Below the pieces are notes generated by a model. The model was not told where the DNA came from. It was given only the letters and a program-made list of their open reading frames with translations, and searched no databases. Shown piece after piece: positions 10,859 to 19,251 of a DNA stretch of 64,000 nucleotides (its first letter is position 1; every line of letters begins with the position of its first letter). A program made the translations under genes and the position numbers. Location of the stretch: positions 1 through 64,000 of the forward strand of contig NZ_JQGK01000007.1 in the NCBI RefSeq assembly GCF_000743525.1, in the 5' to 3' direction. The DNA comes from Sulfurospirillum sp. SCADC (lineage in GTDB: Bacteria > Campylobacterota > Campylobacteria > Campylobacterales > Sulfurospirillaceae).

Positions 10859-11668
10859 ATGCTTGAAGAGATAGCTGAGCGCATCAAATCACTTCCACCC
10901 CTTCCCAAAAGTTTCCATCAAATGACGTTGATCTGCAAAGATCCCAATGCCAGTGTCAACGACCTTGCCCGTGTGATCGAAGAAGATCCGATGATGGTCG
11001 CGAACCTTTTAAAGGTGGCAAACTCTCCTTTGTATGGCTTTAGACGCGAAATTAAGAGCGTGGTGCAAGCCGTCGGTCTATTTGGAATGTCCACAACCCG
11101 CTCGTTGGTGATGGACATGTCGATTAAAAAACTCTTACATGTAGACATGGCGCCCTATGGCATTACGCCTGAAGAGTTCGCCTCTATCTCAAGTTTACAG
11201 AGTGCCTTGATGTTACAGTGGTACGGCAAAGTCGATGCGAGCAAGGTTGATCTGCTTTTCCTTGCAGCACTTTTGCAAGAGACGGGCAAAATTCTCATCG
11301 CTGATGAGATCGCTAAAAATAATGAAACCTATCAATTTCGCTCTGAAATAGAGAGCTGCAATAACATCGCCGATGTCGAGCGCATGTTTGTGCGCATCAC
11401 GAGCAGTGAGGTAACCTCACGCATCTTCAAACACTGGAAATTTGATAAAACAATGGTCGAGGCGATCGAATACACCGATGCTGTCGGTGCAGCACCTGTG
11501 GTGATTCGTCCGTACTCTTTTGCACTAAAAGTCGTTAAAACAGCGATTCCTCTTAACGCACCCCTGAGTGAGCGCAGTGTCAATATGGCGCTGAAGCTTT
11601 TAGAGAAAGAGAAATTTGACCAAACGCTGTTTCTTGGCGTGATTCAGTCTCTTAGAAAATCTTACTAA
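10859..11668 (+). CDS. HDOD domain signalling protein
   Basis: A cytoplasmic 269-residue protein made almost entirely of an HDOD domain, a catalytically dead HD-like fold used as a scaffold in bacterial signalling. The start matches the family: LPPLPKSFHQM, then the EEDPMMVANLLKVANSPLYGF segment near residues 41-62, and VVQAVGLFGMSTTRSLVM near 70. The HD metal residues are replaced (AALLQETGK at the usual HD position), as normal for HDOD. No receiver or GGDEF domain is attached. It lies 24 bases upstream of polA and is probably co-transcribed. Its partner cannot be named from the sequence. Confidence 0.88.
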   Translation: MLEEIAERIKSLPPLPKSFHQMTLICKDPNASVNDLARVIEEDPMMVANLLKVANSPLYGFRREIKSVVQAVGLFGMSTTRSLVMDMSIKKLLHVDMAPYGITPEEFASISSLQSALMLQWYGKVDASKVDLLFLAALLQETGKILIADEIAKNNETYQFRSEIESCNNIADVERMFVRITSSEVTSRIFKHWKFDKTMVEAIEYTDAVGAAPVVIRPYSFALKVVKTAIPLNAPLSERSVNMALKLLEKEKFDQTLFLGVIQSLRKSY

Positions 11669-11692
11669 CTCGTTACATGTAAAGGCGCTTTT

Positions 11693-14350
11693 GTGAAAAC
11701 ACTTACCATCATTGATACCTTTGGCTTTTTTTTTAGAAACTATTTTGCACTTCCCCAACTGCGCAATTCCCAAGGCTTTCCCACAGGACTTTTGACGGGA
11801 TTTGCCAATTTTATCTATGCGATCAAAAACGAGCACGACACCGATTATCTGCTATTTGCGCTCGATAGTAAAGGTAAGAATTTTCGACATACAATTGATC
11901 CTAATTACAAAGCCAACCGCCCTGAAGCACCCGAAGATTTAAGACGCCAGCTTCCCGTTGCGATTTCGTGGATCGAGAAAATGGGCTTTAAATGCTACAG
12001 CGAAGAGGGCTTTGAAGCCGATGATGTCATCGCCTCTGCGGTGCGTTTCGCCAAACACCATGACATCAAAGTACGCATCGTCACGCACGATAAAGACCTC
12101 TATCAACTTATCGATGATGGCAGAGTCGTTATCTACGATCCAATGAAAAAGATGGAGATCGATACCGAAAAATGTTTTGAGAAATTTGGCGTGTATCCGC
12201 ATAAAATTAACGAATACCTCTCTCTTGTCGGCGATGTTGCCGATAATATCCCTGGAATCAAAGGCATTGGTCCTAAGGGGGCTAAAAAACTTTTGGACGA
12301 ATACGAAACCGTGGAAGGCGTGTATGAAAATTTGGAGCGTATCACAAACCCTCGCGTGCAAGCGATGCTGGAGGAAGGGCGTGAAAATGCCTTTTTGAGC
12401 AAACAGTTGGTGCGCTTGGATGATTCGTTAAACATTGCCGATAAGTTTGACTCTTTTCACCTTCCTAGCGATAATCCACTGCTTAGCATTGCCGATGAAC
12501 TTGAAAAATACGAACTGCGCCATATGCTCTCACGCGTGCGCAACGAAGCTTTACATGTAAAACCCAAAGAGGCGGTGAAAACGGGCTTTAACGCGATTTT
12601 GCTCGATGATGCCAAGATGCTGTTTAACACCATCGAAGGCATTGAAGAAGATACCATTGTCGCGTTTGATACCGAGACCAATGCGCTGGATGCGTATACC
12701 GCAAAGATCGTAGGCTTTTCCTTTGCGATCAATGAGGAAGAGGCGTACTACGTGCCCATCGCGCACCATTACTTAGGCGTGGGCGATCAGATCAGTCTAG
12801 CGGATGCGAAGAGGGCGTTGGAAGCGCTTTTCACCCACAAAATCGTAGGGCAAAATCTCAAATTTGATCTTGCCGTCATCGAAAACAATTTTGGCATCCG
12901 CGATGTCGCGATTTACGCCGATACGATGCTTTTGGCATGGCTGCTCAATCCTGAAACCACTGTCGGGCTTGACACACTTGCGCTTCGCTTTTTCAACCAC
13001 GCGATGGTAAAGTTCAAAGAGGTCGTTGCCAAAGGTGAAAACTTTAGCAGCGTGCCGTTAGAAAAAGCATGCGAATATGCCAGCGAAGATGCGTGGATGA
13101 CGCTTAAACTCTACCACAAACTTCAAGAGATGTTAGAGCCTCCTTTGCTTGATCTGGCAAAATCGGTGGAATTTCCGTTTATTAAAACTTTGATGAAGAT
13201 GGAAAAAGAGGGTATCAAAGTCGATGCGCCTTATTTTGAGACACTTTTAAAACGAACCGATCATGCGATTGAAGCACTGAAAATAGAAATATTCGAGCTG
13301 TGTGACGCCACTTTTAACCTTAATTCGACGCAACAACTGGGTGCCGTTTTGTTTGAACAACTGGGACTTCCGACTGTGAAAAAGACCAAAACAGGCTACA
13401 GCACGGATGAGAATGTACTCAATGAACTGTTGGACAAACACCCAAGCATCGCGAAAATTCTAGAATACCGAGAGCTGTATAAACTGCGTTCGACCTACAT
13501 TGAACCACTGCTTAAACTCTCAAAAGAGTCCCCAAAAGGTCGTATCCATACCTCATTTATGCAAACGGGAACCTCGACAGGAAGGCTGAGTTCGAAAGAT
13601 CCGAACCTTCAAAATATTCCGGTTAAAACCGAACTGGGGCGCGAAGTGCGTGGCGGGTTTATCGCTAAAGAGGGCTATAAACTGATCGGCATCGACTACT
13701 CACAAATAGAGCTTAGGCTTTTGGCGCATTTTAGTGGTGATGAAGCGATGGTAGAAGCGTTTCGCTCTAACAAAGATATTCACAAAGAGACCGCACTCAA
13801 ACTTTTTGGCGAAGCGGACGCAGCTGCTAAACGCGGTGTGGCAAAAAGCATTAACTTTGGGCTTTTGTACGGCATGGGACCCAAACGTTTGTCAGAGACG
13901 ATTGGCATCAGCACCAAAGAGGCGAAGAGTTACATCGACAGCTATTTTGCAACGTTTCCAACGATTAAAAACTTCCTCACCGCGATTGCAGAGGGCGCTA
14001 AAAAAGAGGGCTTTGTGCAGACCCTTTTGGGGCGAAAGCGCTATTTTGACTTTGAACATGCCAATGGTATGCAATACGCAGGCTACCTTCGCGAAGCAGT
14101 CAATACCGTTTTTCAAGGCAGTGCCGCCGATCTCATTAAGCTTTCGATGAATAAAATTATGACGACCCTCGTGGATGATGAGGCAAAACTCTTGCTTCAA
14201 ATTCACGATGAGCTGATTTTTGAAGTCAAAGAGGAGCGGGCGGAAGCCTTTGCTGCGCAGGCACAAAACGTGATGGAAGAGATTTACGCACTTAAGGTGC
14301 CACTGAAAGTATCGATTGCGATAGGCAATAATTGGGGAGAATTGAAATGA
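11693..14350 (+). CDS. polA: DNA polymerase I
   Basis: The repair and Okazaki-processing polymerase, 885 residues with all three domains. The 5'-nuclease is at about residues 1-285, starting at GTG (TIIDTFGFFFRNYFAL). The 3'-5' exonuclease is at about 300-480 and keeps DTE (FDTETNAL), the NLKFD Asp and the YASED motif, so proofreading looks active. The polymerase carries motif A DYSQIELRLLAHFSGDE, motif B KSINFGLLYGMG and motif C IHDELIFE. A palindrome copy (12550) encodes Leu-His-Val-Lys in the linker between the two nuclease domains, near residue 287. The stop overlaps mntP by 4 bases. Confidence 0.98.
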   Translation: MKTLTIIDTFGFFFRNYFALPQLRNSQGFPTGLLTGFANFIYAIKNEHDTDYLLFALDSKGKNFRHTIDPNYKANRPEAPEDLRRQLPVAISWIEKMGFKCYSEEGFEADDVIASAVRFAKHHDIKVRIVTHDKDLYQLIDDGRVVIYDPMKKMEIDTEKCFEKFGVYPHKINEYLSLVGDVADNIPGIKGIGPKGAKKLLDEYETVEGVYENLERITNPRVQAMLEEGRENAFLSKQLVRLDDSLNIADKFDSFHLPSDNPLLSIADELEKYELRHMLSRVRNEALHVKPKEAVKTGFNAILLDDAKMLFNTIEGIEEDTIVAFDTETNALDAYTAKIVGFSFAINEEEAYYVPIAHHYLGVGDQISLADAKRALEALFTHKIVGQNLKFDLAVIENNFGIRDVAIYADTMLLAWLLNPETTVGLDTLALRFFNHAMVKFKEVVAKGENFSSVPLEKACEYASEDAWMTLKLYHKLQEMLEPPLLDLAKSVEFPFIKTLMKMEKEGIKVDAPYFETLLKRTDHAIEALKIEIFELCDATFNLNSTQQLGAVLFEQLGLPTVKKTKTGYSTDENVLNELLDKHPSIAKILEYRELYKLRSTYIEPLLKLSKESPKGRIHTSFMQTGTSTGRLSSKDPNLQNIPVKTELGREVRGGFIAKEGYKLIGIDYSQIELRLLAHFSGDEAMVEAFRSNKDIHKETALKLFGEADAAAKRGVAKSINFGLLYGMGPKRLSETIGISTKEAKSYIDSYFATFPTIKNFLTAIAEGAKKEGFVQTLLGRKRYFDFEHANGMQYAGYLREAVNTVFQGSAADLIKLSMNKIMTTLVDDEAKLLLQIHDELIFEVKEERAEAFAAQAQNVMEEIYALKVPLKVSIAIGNNWGELK

Positions 14351-14889
14351 TCGAAGTGTTGCTGTTAGCTTTTGCTCTGAGTATGGACGCTTTTGCGGTT
14401 TCCATCGGTCTTGGGGCAAAACAATACGGGTATACGACGAAAGCACTCGCCTTAAAAGCAGGGCTCTTTTTTGGTATTTTCCAAGCATTGATGCCACTGA
14501 TTGGTTACGTGGGTGGAAAAGGTGTGCTTGGTTTTATCAGCGAATACGCTCATTTCATCGCCTTTGGACTCTTGTTGCTCATTGGCGCAAAAATGATCTA
14601 CGAAGGGCTCAATGAAGGCGTAGGTGAAGAGCTTGCAAAGATTACCAATAAAATCATGCTCACCTTAGCGATTGCAACGAGCATTGACGCGATGGCGGCT
14701 GGCTTTAGTTTAATGCTCTTAGACCTCAATCCGCTCCTCGCCTGTGGCATCATCGGGTTTACCACCTTTGTCATCAGTTTTATCGGTGTGCATGTGGGAA
14801 AACTAACAGGCACATGGCTAGAGAGCAAAGCGGAGATTTTCGGTGGCGTGATTTTGGTGGTGATTGGATTTAGGATTCTGTTTTTCTAA
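14347..14889 (+). CDS. mntP: Manganese efflux pump MntP
   Basis: A 180-residue inner-membrane protein of the MntP (DUF204) family, which exports Mn2+. Six hydrophobic helices are visible. The two family motifs, each with an acidic residue in a helix, are LSMDAFAVSIGLG near residue 9 and ATSIDAMAAGFSLML near residue 112. I chose the ATG at 14347, which overlaps the polA stop (ATGA); an upstream in-frame codon at 14332 would add five residues read from inside polA. The 3' end overlaps the convergent ygjP-like gene by 4 bases, so neither gene has its own terminator there. Confidence 0.9.
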   Translation: MIEVLLLAFALSMDAFAVSIGLGAKQYGYTTKALALKAGLFFGIFQALMPLIGYVGGKGVLGFISEYAHFIAFGLLLLIGAKMIYEGLNEGVGEELAKITNKIMLTLAIATSIDAMAAGFSLMLLDLNPLLACGIIGFTTFVISFIGVHVGKLTGTWLESKAEIFGGVILVVIGFRILFF

Positions 14890-15500
14890 GAGAGCGATGG
14901 CGAGTAATTTTTCAAGATTTTCTCACAGCGTTTATACTCAGGCATAAATTCGCTTACGCAGTTCCAAAAAGCTTTTTGGTGGTGTTTGTGCTTAATGTGT
15001 GAGAGTTCGTGGATGACGATGTAGGTGATGCACTCAAGAGGGAGTTGGGCTAGGCTTAAGTTGAAGCTGAGCTCATTGGTATGGCTGCAACTTCCCCACC
15101 GTTTCTTTGCTTTTCGAAAGCTGATTTTAGCAGGCTTCACTCCCATCAAAAAGCTCCACTCTTCCACCAAGCGTGTCACCAAGGGAATGCTCTTTTCTCT
15201 GTAAAACGACTCAGGCGTTTGGTTTACATGTAAAAGAATCGACTCCCCTAAGTAGAGTACTTTTCCCTCATTTTCAAATAACGATGCGACTGTTGTACGC
15301 TCTTGGACTACTTTCATTTTTGCAAAGATCCAGAGCGCTTTTTGCGCTACGAGGGAATGAATGTACGCGGTATTGGAAGAAGGGGTTTTGACGATGACCC
15401 CTTGGATGGGATCTATTTTGATGTAAAAGTTTTTTAGACGCTTGTTTGTGATGATGGAGTATGAAAGTTTTTCGCCTTCATACTCTAAAATGTTAGTCAA
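14886..15500 (-). CDS. YgjP-like M48-family metallohydrolase
   Basis: A cytoplasmic protein of the YgjP/WLM (DUF45) family of putative zinc metallopeptidases. The core is [20 protein letters not shown] near the C-terminus: HELSH is the HExxH zinc motif, and the RWGSC segment before it is also typical. I place the start at the TTG at 15500 (204 aa), which overlaps the dnaJ stop by 8 bases. The ATG at 15587 would add 29 Lys/Ser-rich residues read from inside dnaJ. A palindrome copy (15223) encodes Leu-His-Val-Asn. It is likely co-transcribed with dnaJ. The cellular substrate is unknown. Confidence 0.82.
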   Translation of the reverse strand: MTNILEYEGEKLSYSIITNKRLKNFYIKIDPIQGVIVKTPSSNTAYIHSLVAQKALWIFAKMKVVQERTTVASLFENEGKVLYLGESILLHVNQTPESFYREKSIPLVTRLVEEWSFLMGVKPAKISFRKAKKRWGSCSHTNELSFNLSLAQLPLECITYIVIHELSHIKHKHHQKAFWNCVSEFMPEYKRCEKILKNYSPSLS

Positions 15501-16629
15501 ACCAGCTTTTGATTTTATCGAAGACGCTTTCAAATTTTTCATCTTTGTGTTTGGTTTCAATGCCAAATTCTGCTTGGAGTTTCTCAAGCATCTCTTTTTG
15601 CTCTTTGGTGAGTTTTTTAGGGTAACGAACCGAAATTTGTGCGATCATGCTTCCAAGTTGGTGGGTATGCACGTTTTTAACACCCTCTTTTTTGAAGATA
15701 AACTGCTGTTTATCTTTCGCGCCCAAAGGAAGTTCAAGCTCGGCTTCACCACGAATCGTTGGGATTTTGATCGTTTGTCCTAGGGCTACTTGGGTGAAAA
15801 AGACAGGCACTTCGATGTAAATATCATCGTTATGGCGCACAAAATGCTCATCTTCTTTGACGTGCACTAAGATGTAAAGATCACCCCTAGCGCCCCTCTC
15901 ATCGATGTTTCCTTTACCTGCTACGCGAATGCGGTTGTTGTTATCGATGCCCTCTGGAATGTCGATGGTGACTTTATCATCCATTTGATTAAAGCCTTTG
16001 CCTTTGCAGCTTGGGCAGGGATTGGTGACAACACTGCCTTTACCACCACACGCTGGGCAGGTTTGTGAAAAGGTCATAAACCCTTGTCGGTAAAAGACTT
16101 GACCTTTGCCTTTACACTCTTTACATGTCGCCTTTGATTTGTCCTTACTGCCTGTACCATCACACGTTTCGCAGGGTTTCTTATAGCTGTAACTGACCTC
16201 TTTTTTGCATCCAAAAATGGCTTCGTTAAAGGCTAACGTGACTTCCGCTTCAAGGTCGAGGTTGTATTTGCGATTTTGTTTGGCACCATTGCCGCCAAAC
16301 CCACCACTGCTGCCAAATCCTCCACCAAAGACGGACTCAAAGATGGAACCAAGGTCGCCCATAATGTCTTCATAGCGCATATCTGAGAAGTGGCTAAAGC
16401 CTTGGGAGTCGAGTCCTGATTTGCCATAACGATCATACGTGGCGCGCTTTTGCTCGTCGCTTAAGACTTGGTAGGCTTCATTGATCGCTTTAAATTTCTC
16501 TTCAGCCTCTTTGTCACCTTGGTTGCGGTCAGGATGGAATTGCAACGCTAATTTTCGATACGCCTTTTTAATCTCTGCAGCATCTGCAGATCTACTAATT
16601 TCCAATATTTCGTAATATTCTAGATCCAC
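15493..16629 (-). CDS. dnaJ: Chaperone DnaJ
   Basis: The Hsp40 co-chaperone that delivers substrates to DnaK and stimulates its ATPase. The order is J domain (residues 1-70, with HPD in QFHPDRN), a Gly/Phe-rich linker ([20 protein letters not shown]), then four CxxCxGxG zinc repeats ([32 protein letters not shown]) and the C-terminal substrate domain. The 378-residue length is normal. Translation begins at GTG (16629) behind an AGAGAA ribosome binding site. A palindrome copy (16640-16651) lies about ten bases before the start codon. dnaK and grpE are not in the window. Confidence 0.97.
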   Translation of the reverse strand: MDLEYYEILEISRSADAAEIKKAYRKLALQFHPDRNQGDKEAEEKFKAINEAYQVLSDEQKRATYDRYGKSGLDSQGFSHFSDMRYEDIMGDLGSIFESVFGGGFGSSGGFGGNGAKQNRKYNLDLEAEVTLAFNEAIFGCKKEVSYSYKKPCETCDGTGSKDKSKATCKECKGKGQVFYRQGFMTFSQTCPACGGKGSVVTNPCPSCKGKGFNQMDDKVTIDIPEGIDNNNRIRVAGKGNIDERGARGDLYILVHVKEDEHFVRHNDDIYIEVPVFFTQVALGQTIKIPTIRGEAELELPLGAKDKQQFIFKKEGVKNVHTHQLGSMIAQISVRYPKKLTKEQKEMLEKLQAEFGIETKHKDEKFESVFDKIKSWFD

Positions 16630-16697
16630 TATTGTTCTCTTTACATGTAAGATTTTGAAGAGTGAGATTTTACCAAATTCTAGTTTAAATTTTGGTT

Positions 16698-16734
16698 GTT
16701 AAGGTAGGTTAACAAATCGTTAAAGGCTTGTTAA
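16698..16734 (+). promoter_or_regulatory. Four phased GTTAA repeats upstream of the Spy-like gene
   Basis: GTTAA occurs at 16698, 16708, 16719 and 16730, all in the same orientation with spacings of 10, 11 and 11 bases, so all on one face of the helix. This is the arrangement bound by OmpR/PhoB-class response regulators, and it recalls the CpxR direct repeat in front of E. coli spy and cpxP. The promoter -10 may be TACTAT near 16746. The regulator is not identified. Confidence 0.6.
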
Positions 16735-16780
16735 CAGCCACCTTGTACTATTTCAGTATCAAACTTTTAAGGAGTACATT

Positions 16781-17287
16781 ATGAAAAGAACAATCTTAAC
16801 ACTCGCAACTCTGGTTGCGCTTGGAACAACGGGCGCGTTTGCGTATGGCATGAGTGGTAATTGCCAAGATATGCAGCCTGGCATGGGTATGAATGGTGGC
16901 AAAATGATGCCAGCACAAGGAATGCGCGGTGGTAGAGGCGACATGATGATGGGCATACCGATGCTTGAAAAACTCAATCTTACCGATGATCAAGAACATA
17001 AACTAGACGTGTTACGCAGTGAATTTAAACTCGAAATGACCAAACTACGTGATCCAAAAATGATGACTAAAATGCAAGATCTTATGAGTGGTGAGAGCTT
17101 CAATAAAAAAGAGTTCATTAAACTCAACACTGAAATGCACGAAAAAATGCTCACCGTTCAAGCCGATCATATGGAAAAAGTGTTTAACATTTTAACCAAA
17201 GAACAACGCGCTGAACTTAAAATATTGATGAGCCAAAAACCAAGTAAGCCTGCTCCTGGACAAGCACCTGCCCCTGTGAGTAAATAA
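16781..17287 (+). CDS. Spy/CpxP-like periplasmic protein
   Basis: A small secreted protein, 168 residues. A clear signal peptide (MKRTILTLATLVALGTTGAFA) probably ends at AFA-YG. A Met/Gly-rich stretch follows (residues 24-56, with repeated Met-Met-Gly), suggesting metal, especially copper, contact. The rest is helical with two LTxxQ-type motifs, LTDDQEHKL and LTKEQRAEL, the hallmark of Spy/CpxP ATP-independent periplasmic chaperones. The tail is Pro/Ala-rich. An AAGGAG ribosome binding site precedes the ATG. It is preceded by four phased repeats that look like a response-regulator site and followed by a terminator, so it is a single regulated transcript. Confidence 0.78.
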   Translation: MKRTILTLATLVALGTTGAFAYGMSGNCQDMQPGMGMNGGKMMPAQGMRGGRGDMMMGIPMLEKLNLTDDQEHKLDVLRSEFKLEMTKLRDPKMMTKMQDLMSGESFNKKEFIKLNTEMHEKMLTVQADHMEKVFNILTKEQRAELKILMSQKPSKPAPGQAPAPVSK

Positions 17288-17308
17288 ACACCCTTTTTTT
17301 AAGATCCT

Positions 17309-17336
17309 TGAGACCTCCTTACCCGAGGTCTTTTCT
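17309..17336 (+). terminator. Rho-independent terminator after the Spy-like gene
   Basis: An AGACCTC/GAGGTCT stem with a CTTACCC-type loop, followed by TTTTCT. It lies 24 bases past the stop. Confidence 0.75.
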
Positions 17337-17489
17337 CCCTATCTTCTTTACATGTAAACCTCTTTTTTTTCGCATGATTCCTTTTTTTTACTTTAGACAA
17401 ATAAATTGACTAGGATTATTTAGCTCTTTATGGTTACATGCTTGCTATAGTTGCATCAAAATTTATTAATATAATAATAAAGGATAGTT

Positions 17490-18458
17490 ATGAAAATGGT
17501 GCAAGAAGCGGAGCGAAACAGGCTCAAATTTTTCCCGATTATGATGTACGCAACGGTTATGGGCATGAGTGGTTTGACCATTATGTACCAAAAAGCCGCC
17601 CTATGGTTAGGCTTTTCGGCACTGATTGGCGAAGGGTTAATGGCGATCACAACACTGCTTTTTGGTGTGATCAGCGTGATTTACATCACAAAATTTTTGA
17701 AATACAGTGTGGCTGTTAAAAAAGAGTTTAGCCATCCGGTGCGCATCAACTTTTTTGCAGCAGTTTCGATCTCAATGCTGATGTTGGCGATCATCTACAA
17801 AGAGCATTATCCTTCAGTTTCAGCCTTTTTTTGGTATCCAGGTGCGGTGTTGCATTTTTACTTAACGATGCACACAATCTCGTTTTGGATCAATAACAAC
17901 CAAGAGCTCGATCACTCCAATCCTGCGTGGTTTATCCCCATTGTGGGCAATGTCCTCATTCCTGTGGCAGGCGTTGGGTTTGCAAGCCAAGGCGTTTTGC
18001 TCTATTTTTTTAGCACGGGCATCTTTTTTTGGGTGATTTTGTTTGCTATTTTGCTCAATCGCATCATCTTCCATCATCAAATGGCAAACAAATTTATGCC
18101 AACGATGTTTATTCTTATCGCACCCCCTGCGGTTGGATTTATTGCTTATGTGAAGATTTATGAAGTGATTGATACCTTTGCGATGATCTTATTTAACCTC
18201 GCACTTTTCTTTACTTTTTTAATCGCCTTTATGTACAAAAATTTCATTAAGATTAAGTTCTTCATCTCATGGTGGGCGTTTGTCTTCCCTGTGGCGGCAA
18301 TGGCGATTAGCACGATGCTTATGTATCATCAAACTCAGGATTTTCCTTTGTTGGTGCTAGCCTATACGATGATCGCTGTCACAAGCGTTATTATCACGAT
18401 TGTCATTTATCAAACACTGATTCACATGCAAAAAGGTGACATCTGCGTTCAAGAGTAA
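17490..18458 (+). CDS. SLAC1/TehA-type (TDT family) transporter
   Basis: A 322-residue membrane protein with about ten hydrophobic segments, resembling the tellurite-resistance/dicarboxylate transporter (TDT) family that includes TehA and the SLAC1 anion channels. Typical features are the N-terminal FFPIMMYATVMGMSGLTI, the PAWFIPIVGNVLIPVAG segment near residue 143 and the late FISWWAFVFPVAAMAIST. The transported anion cannot be predicted. The start is preceded by AAAGGATAG. An unrecognised small gene follows 24 bases downstream, probably on the same transcript. Confidence 0.8.
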   Translation: MKMVQEAERNRLKFFPIMMYATVMGMSGLTIMYQKAALWLGFSALIGEGLMAITTLLFGVISVIYITKFLKYSVAVKKEFSHPVRINFFAAVSISMLMLAIIYKEHYPSVSAFFWYPGAVLHFYLTMHTISFWINNNQELDHSNPAWFIPIVGNVLIPVAGVGFASQGVLLYFFSTGIFFWVILFAILLNRIIFHHQMANKFMPTMFILIAPPAVGFIAYVKIYEVIDTFAMILFNLALFFTFLIAFMYKNFIKIKFFISWWAFVFPVAAMAISTMLMYHQTQDFPLLVLAYTMIAVTSVIITIVIYQTLIHMQKGDICVQE

Positions 18459-18482
18459 ACCAAAATTTCAAAGGAACATTCA

Positions 18483-18875
18483 ATGCAAAAAACAATTTTT
18501 ATGGATAAATACCCACTCTATTCGTTGACGATTCAAAAAAGTGAGACAGTTTATGAAAACGCTGAGCAGATTATTGCTTATTTTAAAGAGAAGATCAGTG
18601 AGCATCCTATCGCGAAATTTATCGCGGTGTTTGACCATTATACGCATACAAAGTCGTTGGGTGGAGAGATCATGGAAGGGCTCAAAGATGCTCAAAATAT
18701 CATCTTCTGCTTTGGACCGATGATCCCCAATACTAAAATCGTCGCCGTGCGCCCTCGAAGCATTGCGATCTGTGAGTTGGAAACCTCTTTTATCATCGAA
18801 TTTTTAGAAGCCCCCAAAGAAGAGATGCACGCCTTGATGGAATCTTGGGCAAAAGCGCTTGTTGAAGTTAAATAG
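18483..18875 (+). CDS. Conserved-looking protein of unknown function
   Basis: A 130-residue soluble protein with no signal peptide or membrane segment. It has a mixed alpha/beta look: IAKFIAVFDHYTHTKSL in the middle, NIIFCFGPMIPNT and VRPRSIAICEL as beta-rich stretches, and a helical C-terminus (EEMHALMESWAKALVEVK). I recall similar uncharacterised proteins in Campylobacterota but cannot name a function. It has a good ribosome binding site (AAAGGAA) and sits 24 bases after the TDT transporter, ahead of a hairpin. That context suggests a two-gene unit. Confidence 0.7.
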   Translation: MQKTIFMDKYPLYSLTIQKSETVYENAEQIIAYFKEKISEHPIAKFIAVFDHYTHTKSLGGEIMEGLKDAQNIIFCFGPMIPNTKIVAVRPRSIAICELETSFIIEFLEAPKEEMHALMESWAKALVEVK

Positions 18876-18896
18876 TCCTATAATCGTTTACTTGTA

Positions 18897-18928
18897 AGAT
18901 ACAAGAGCCATTACGCGCTCTTGTATCT
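18897..18928 (+). terminator. Probable terminator hairpin
   Basis: A 12-bp stem AGATACAAGAGC/GCTCTTGTATCT with an 8-base loop, starting 21 bases past the stop codon. The following bases are pyrimidine-rich but lack a clean T run, so termination efficiency is uncertain. Confidence 0.55.
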
Positions 18929-19002
18929 CATCGACTTCTCTTCCTCTCTTTGTTTCTGCTTGTGAGAAGCACTCTATTTATAAAATATTAACTAATAAAA
19001 AT

Positions 19003-19008
19003 TATAAT
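19003..19008 (+). promoter_or_regulatory. Probable -10 box of the cyd operon
   Basis: TATAAT 30 bases before the first start codon of the cyd operon, in a very AT-rich leader. Confidence 0.5.
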
Positions 19009-19038
19009 GCAATAAAATAAATAATCAGGAAAAATCAG

Positions 19039-19251
19039 ATGAATTTTCGATTTTGGATAGCGCTCTATCAAGAGGGTTTTAGCCATTTAGGAGTTGGAAA
19101 AACATTGTGGAAAGTGATTTTTATTAAGCTATTGGTGATGCTGGTTCTTTTCAAAGGACTCTTCTTCAACGAAACCCTGCATACGCTCTTTGATGAAGAG
19201 ACGCAAAAAAGTGAGTATGTATTAGATAATTTAACAAAGGATCGAAAGTGA
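19039..19251 (+). CDS. DUF4492 small membrane protein of the cyd operon
   Basis: A 70-residue protein with one hydrophobic segment (VIFIKLLVMLVLFKGLFF, residues 28-45) preceded by a short amphipathic start with FYQEGF-like spacing (ALYQEGFSHLGVGKTLW). This is the DUF4492 family, which in Campylobacterota and Bacteroidota commonly sits just before cydA. A role in assembly or stability of cytochrome bd is inferred from position only. Its stop overlaps the GTG start of cydA (GTGA), so the two are translationally coupled. Confidence 0.75.
   Translation: MNFRFWIALYQEGFSHLGVGKTLWKVIFIKLLVMLVLFKGLFFNETLHTLFDEETQKSEYVLDNLTKDRK

Noticed and set aside
13892-14497. 201-codon minus-strand frame across the polA/mntP junction
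   Set aside because: Overlaps two well-supported genes and shows no family features.
15501-15587. N-terminal extension of the YgjP-like protein into dnaJ
   Set aside because: The added residues are low-complexity Lys/Ser sequence read from dnaJ; the TTG at 15500 gives a family-like start.
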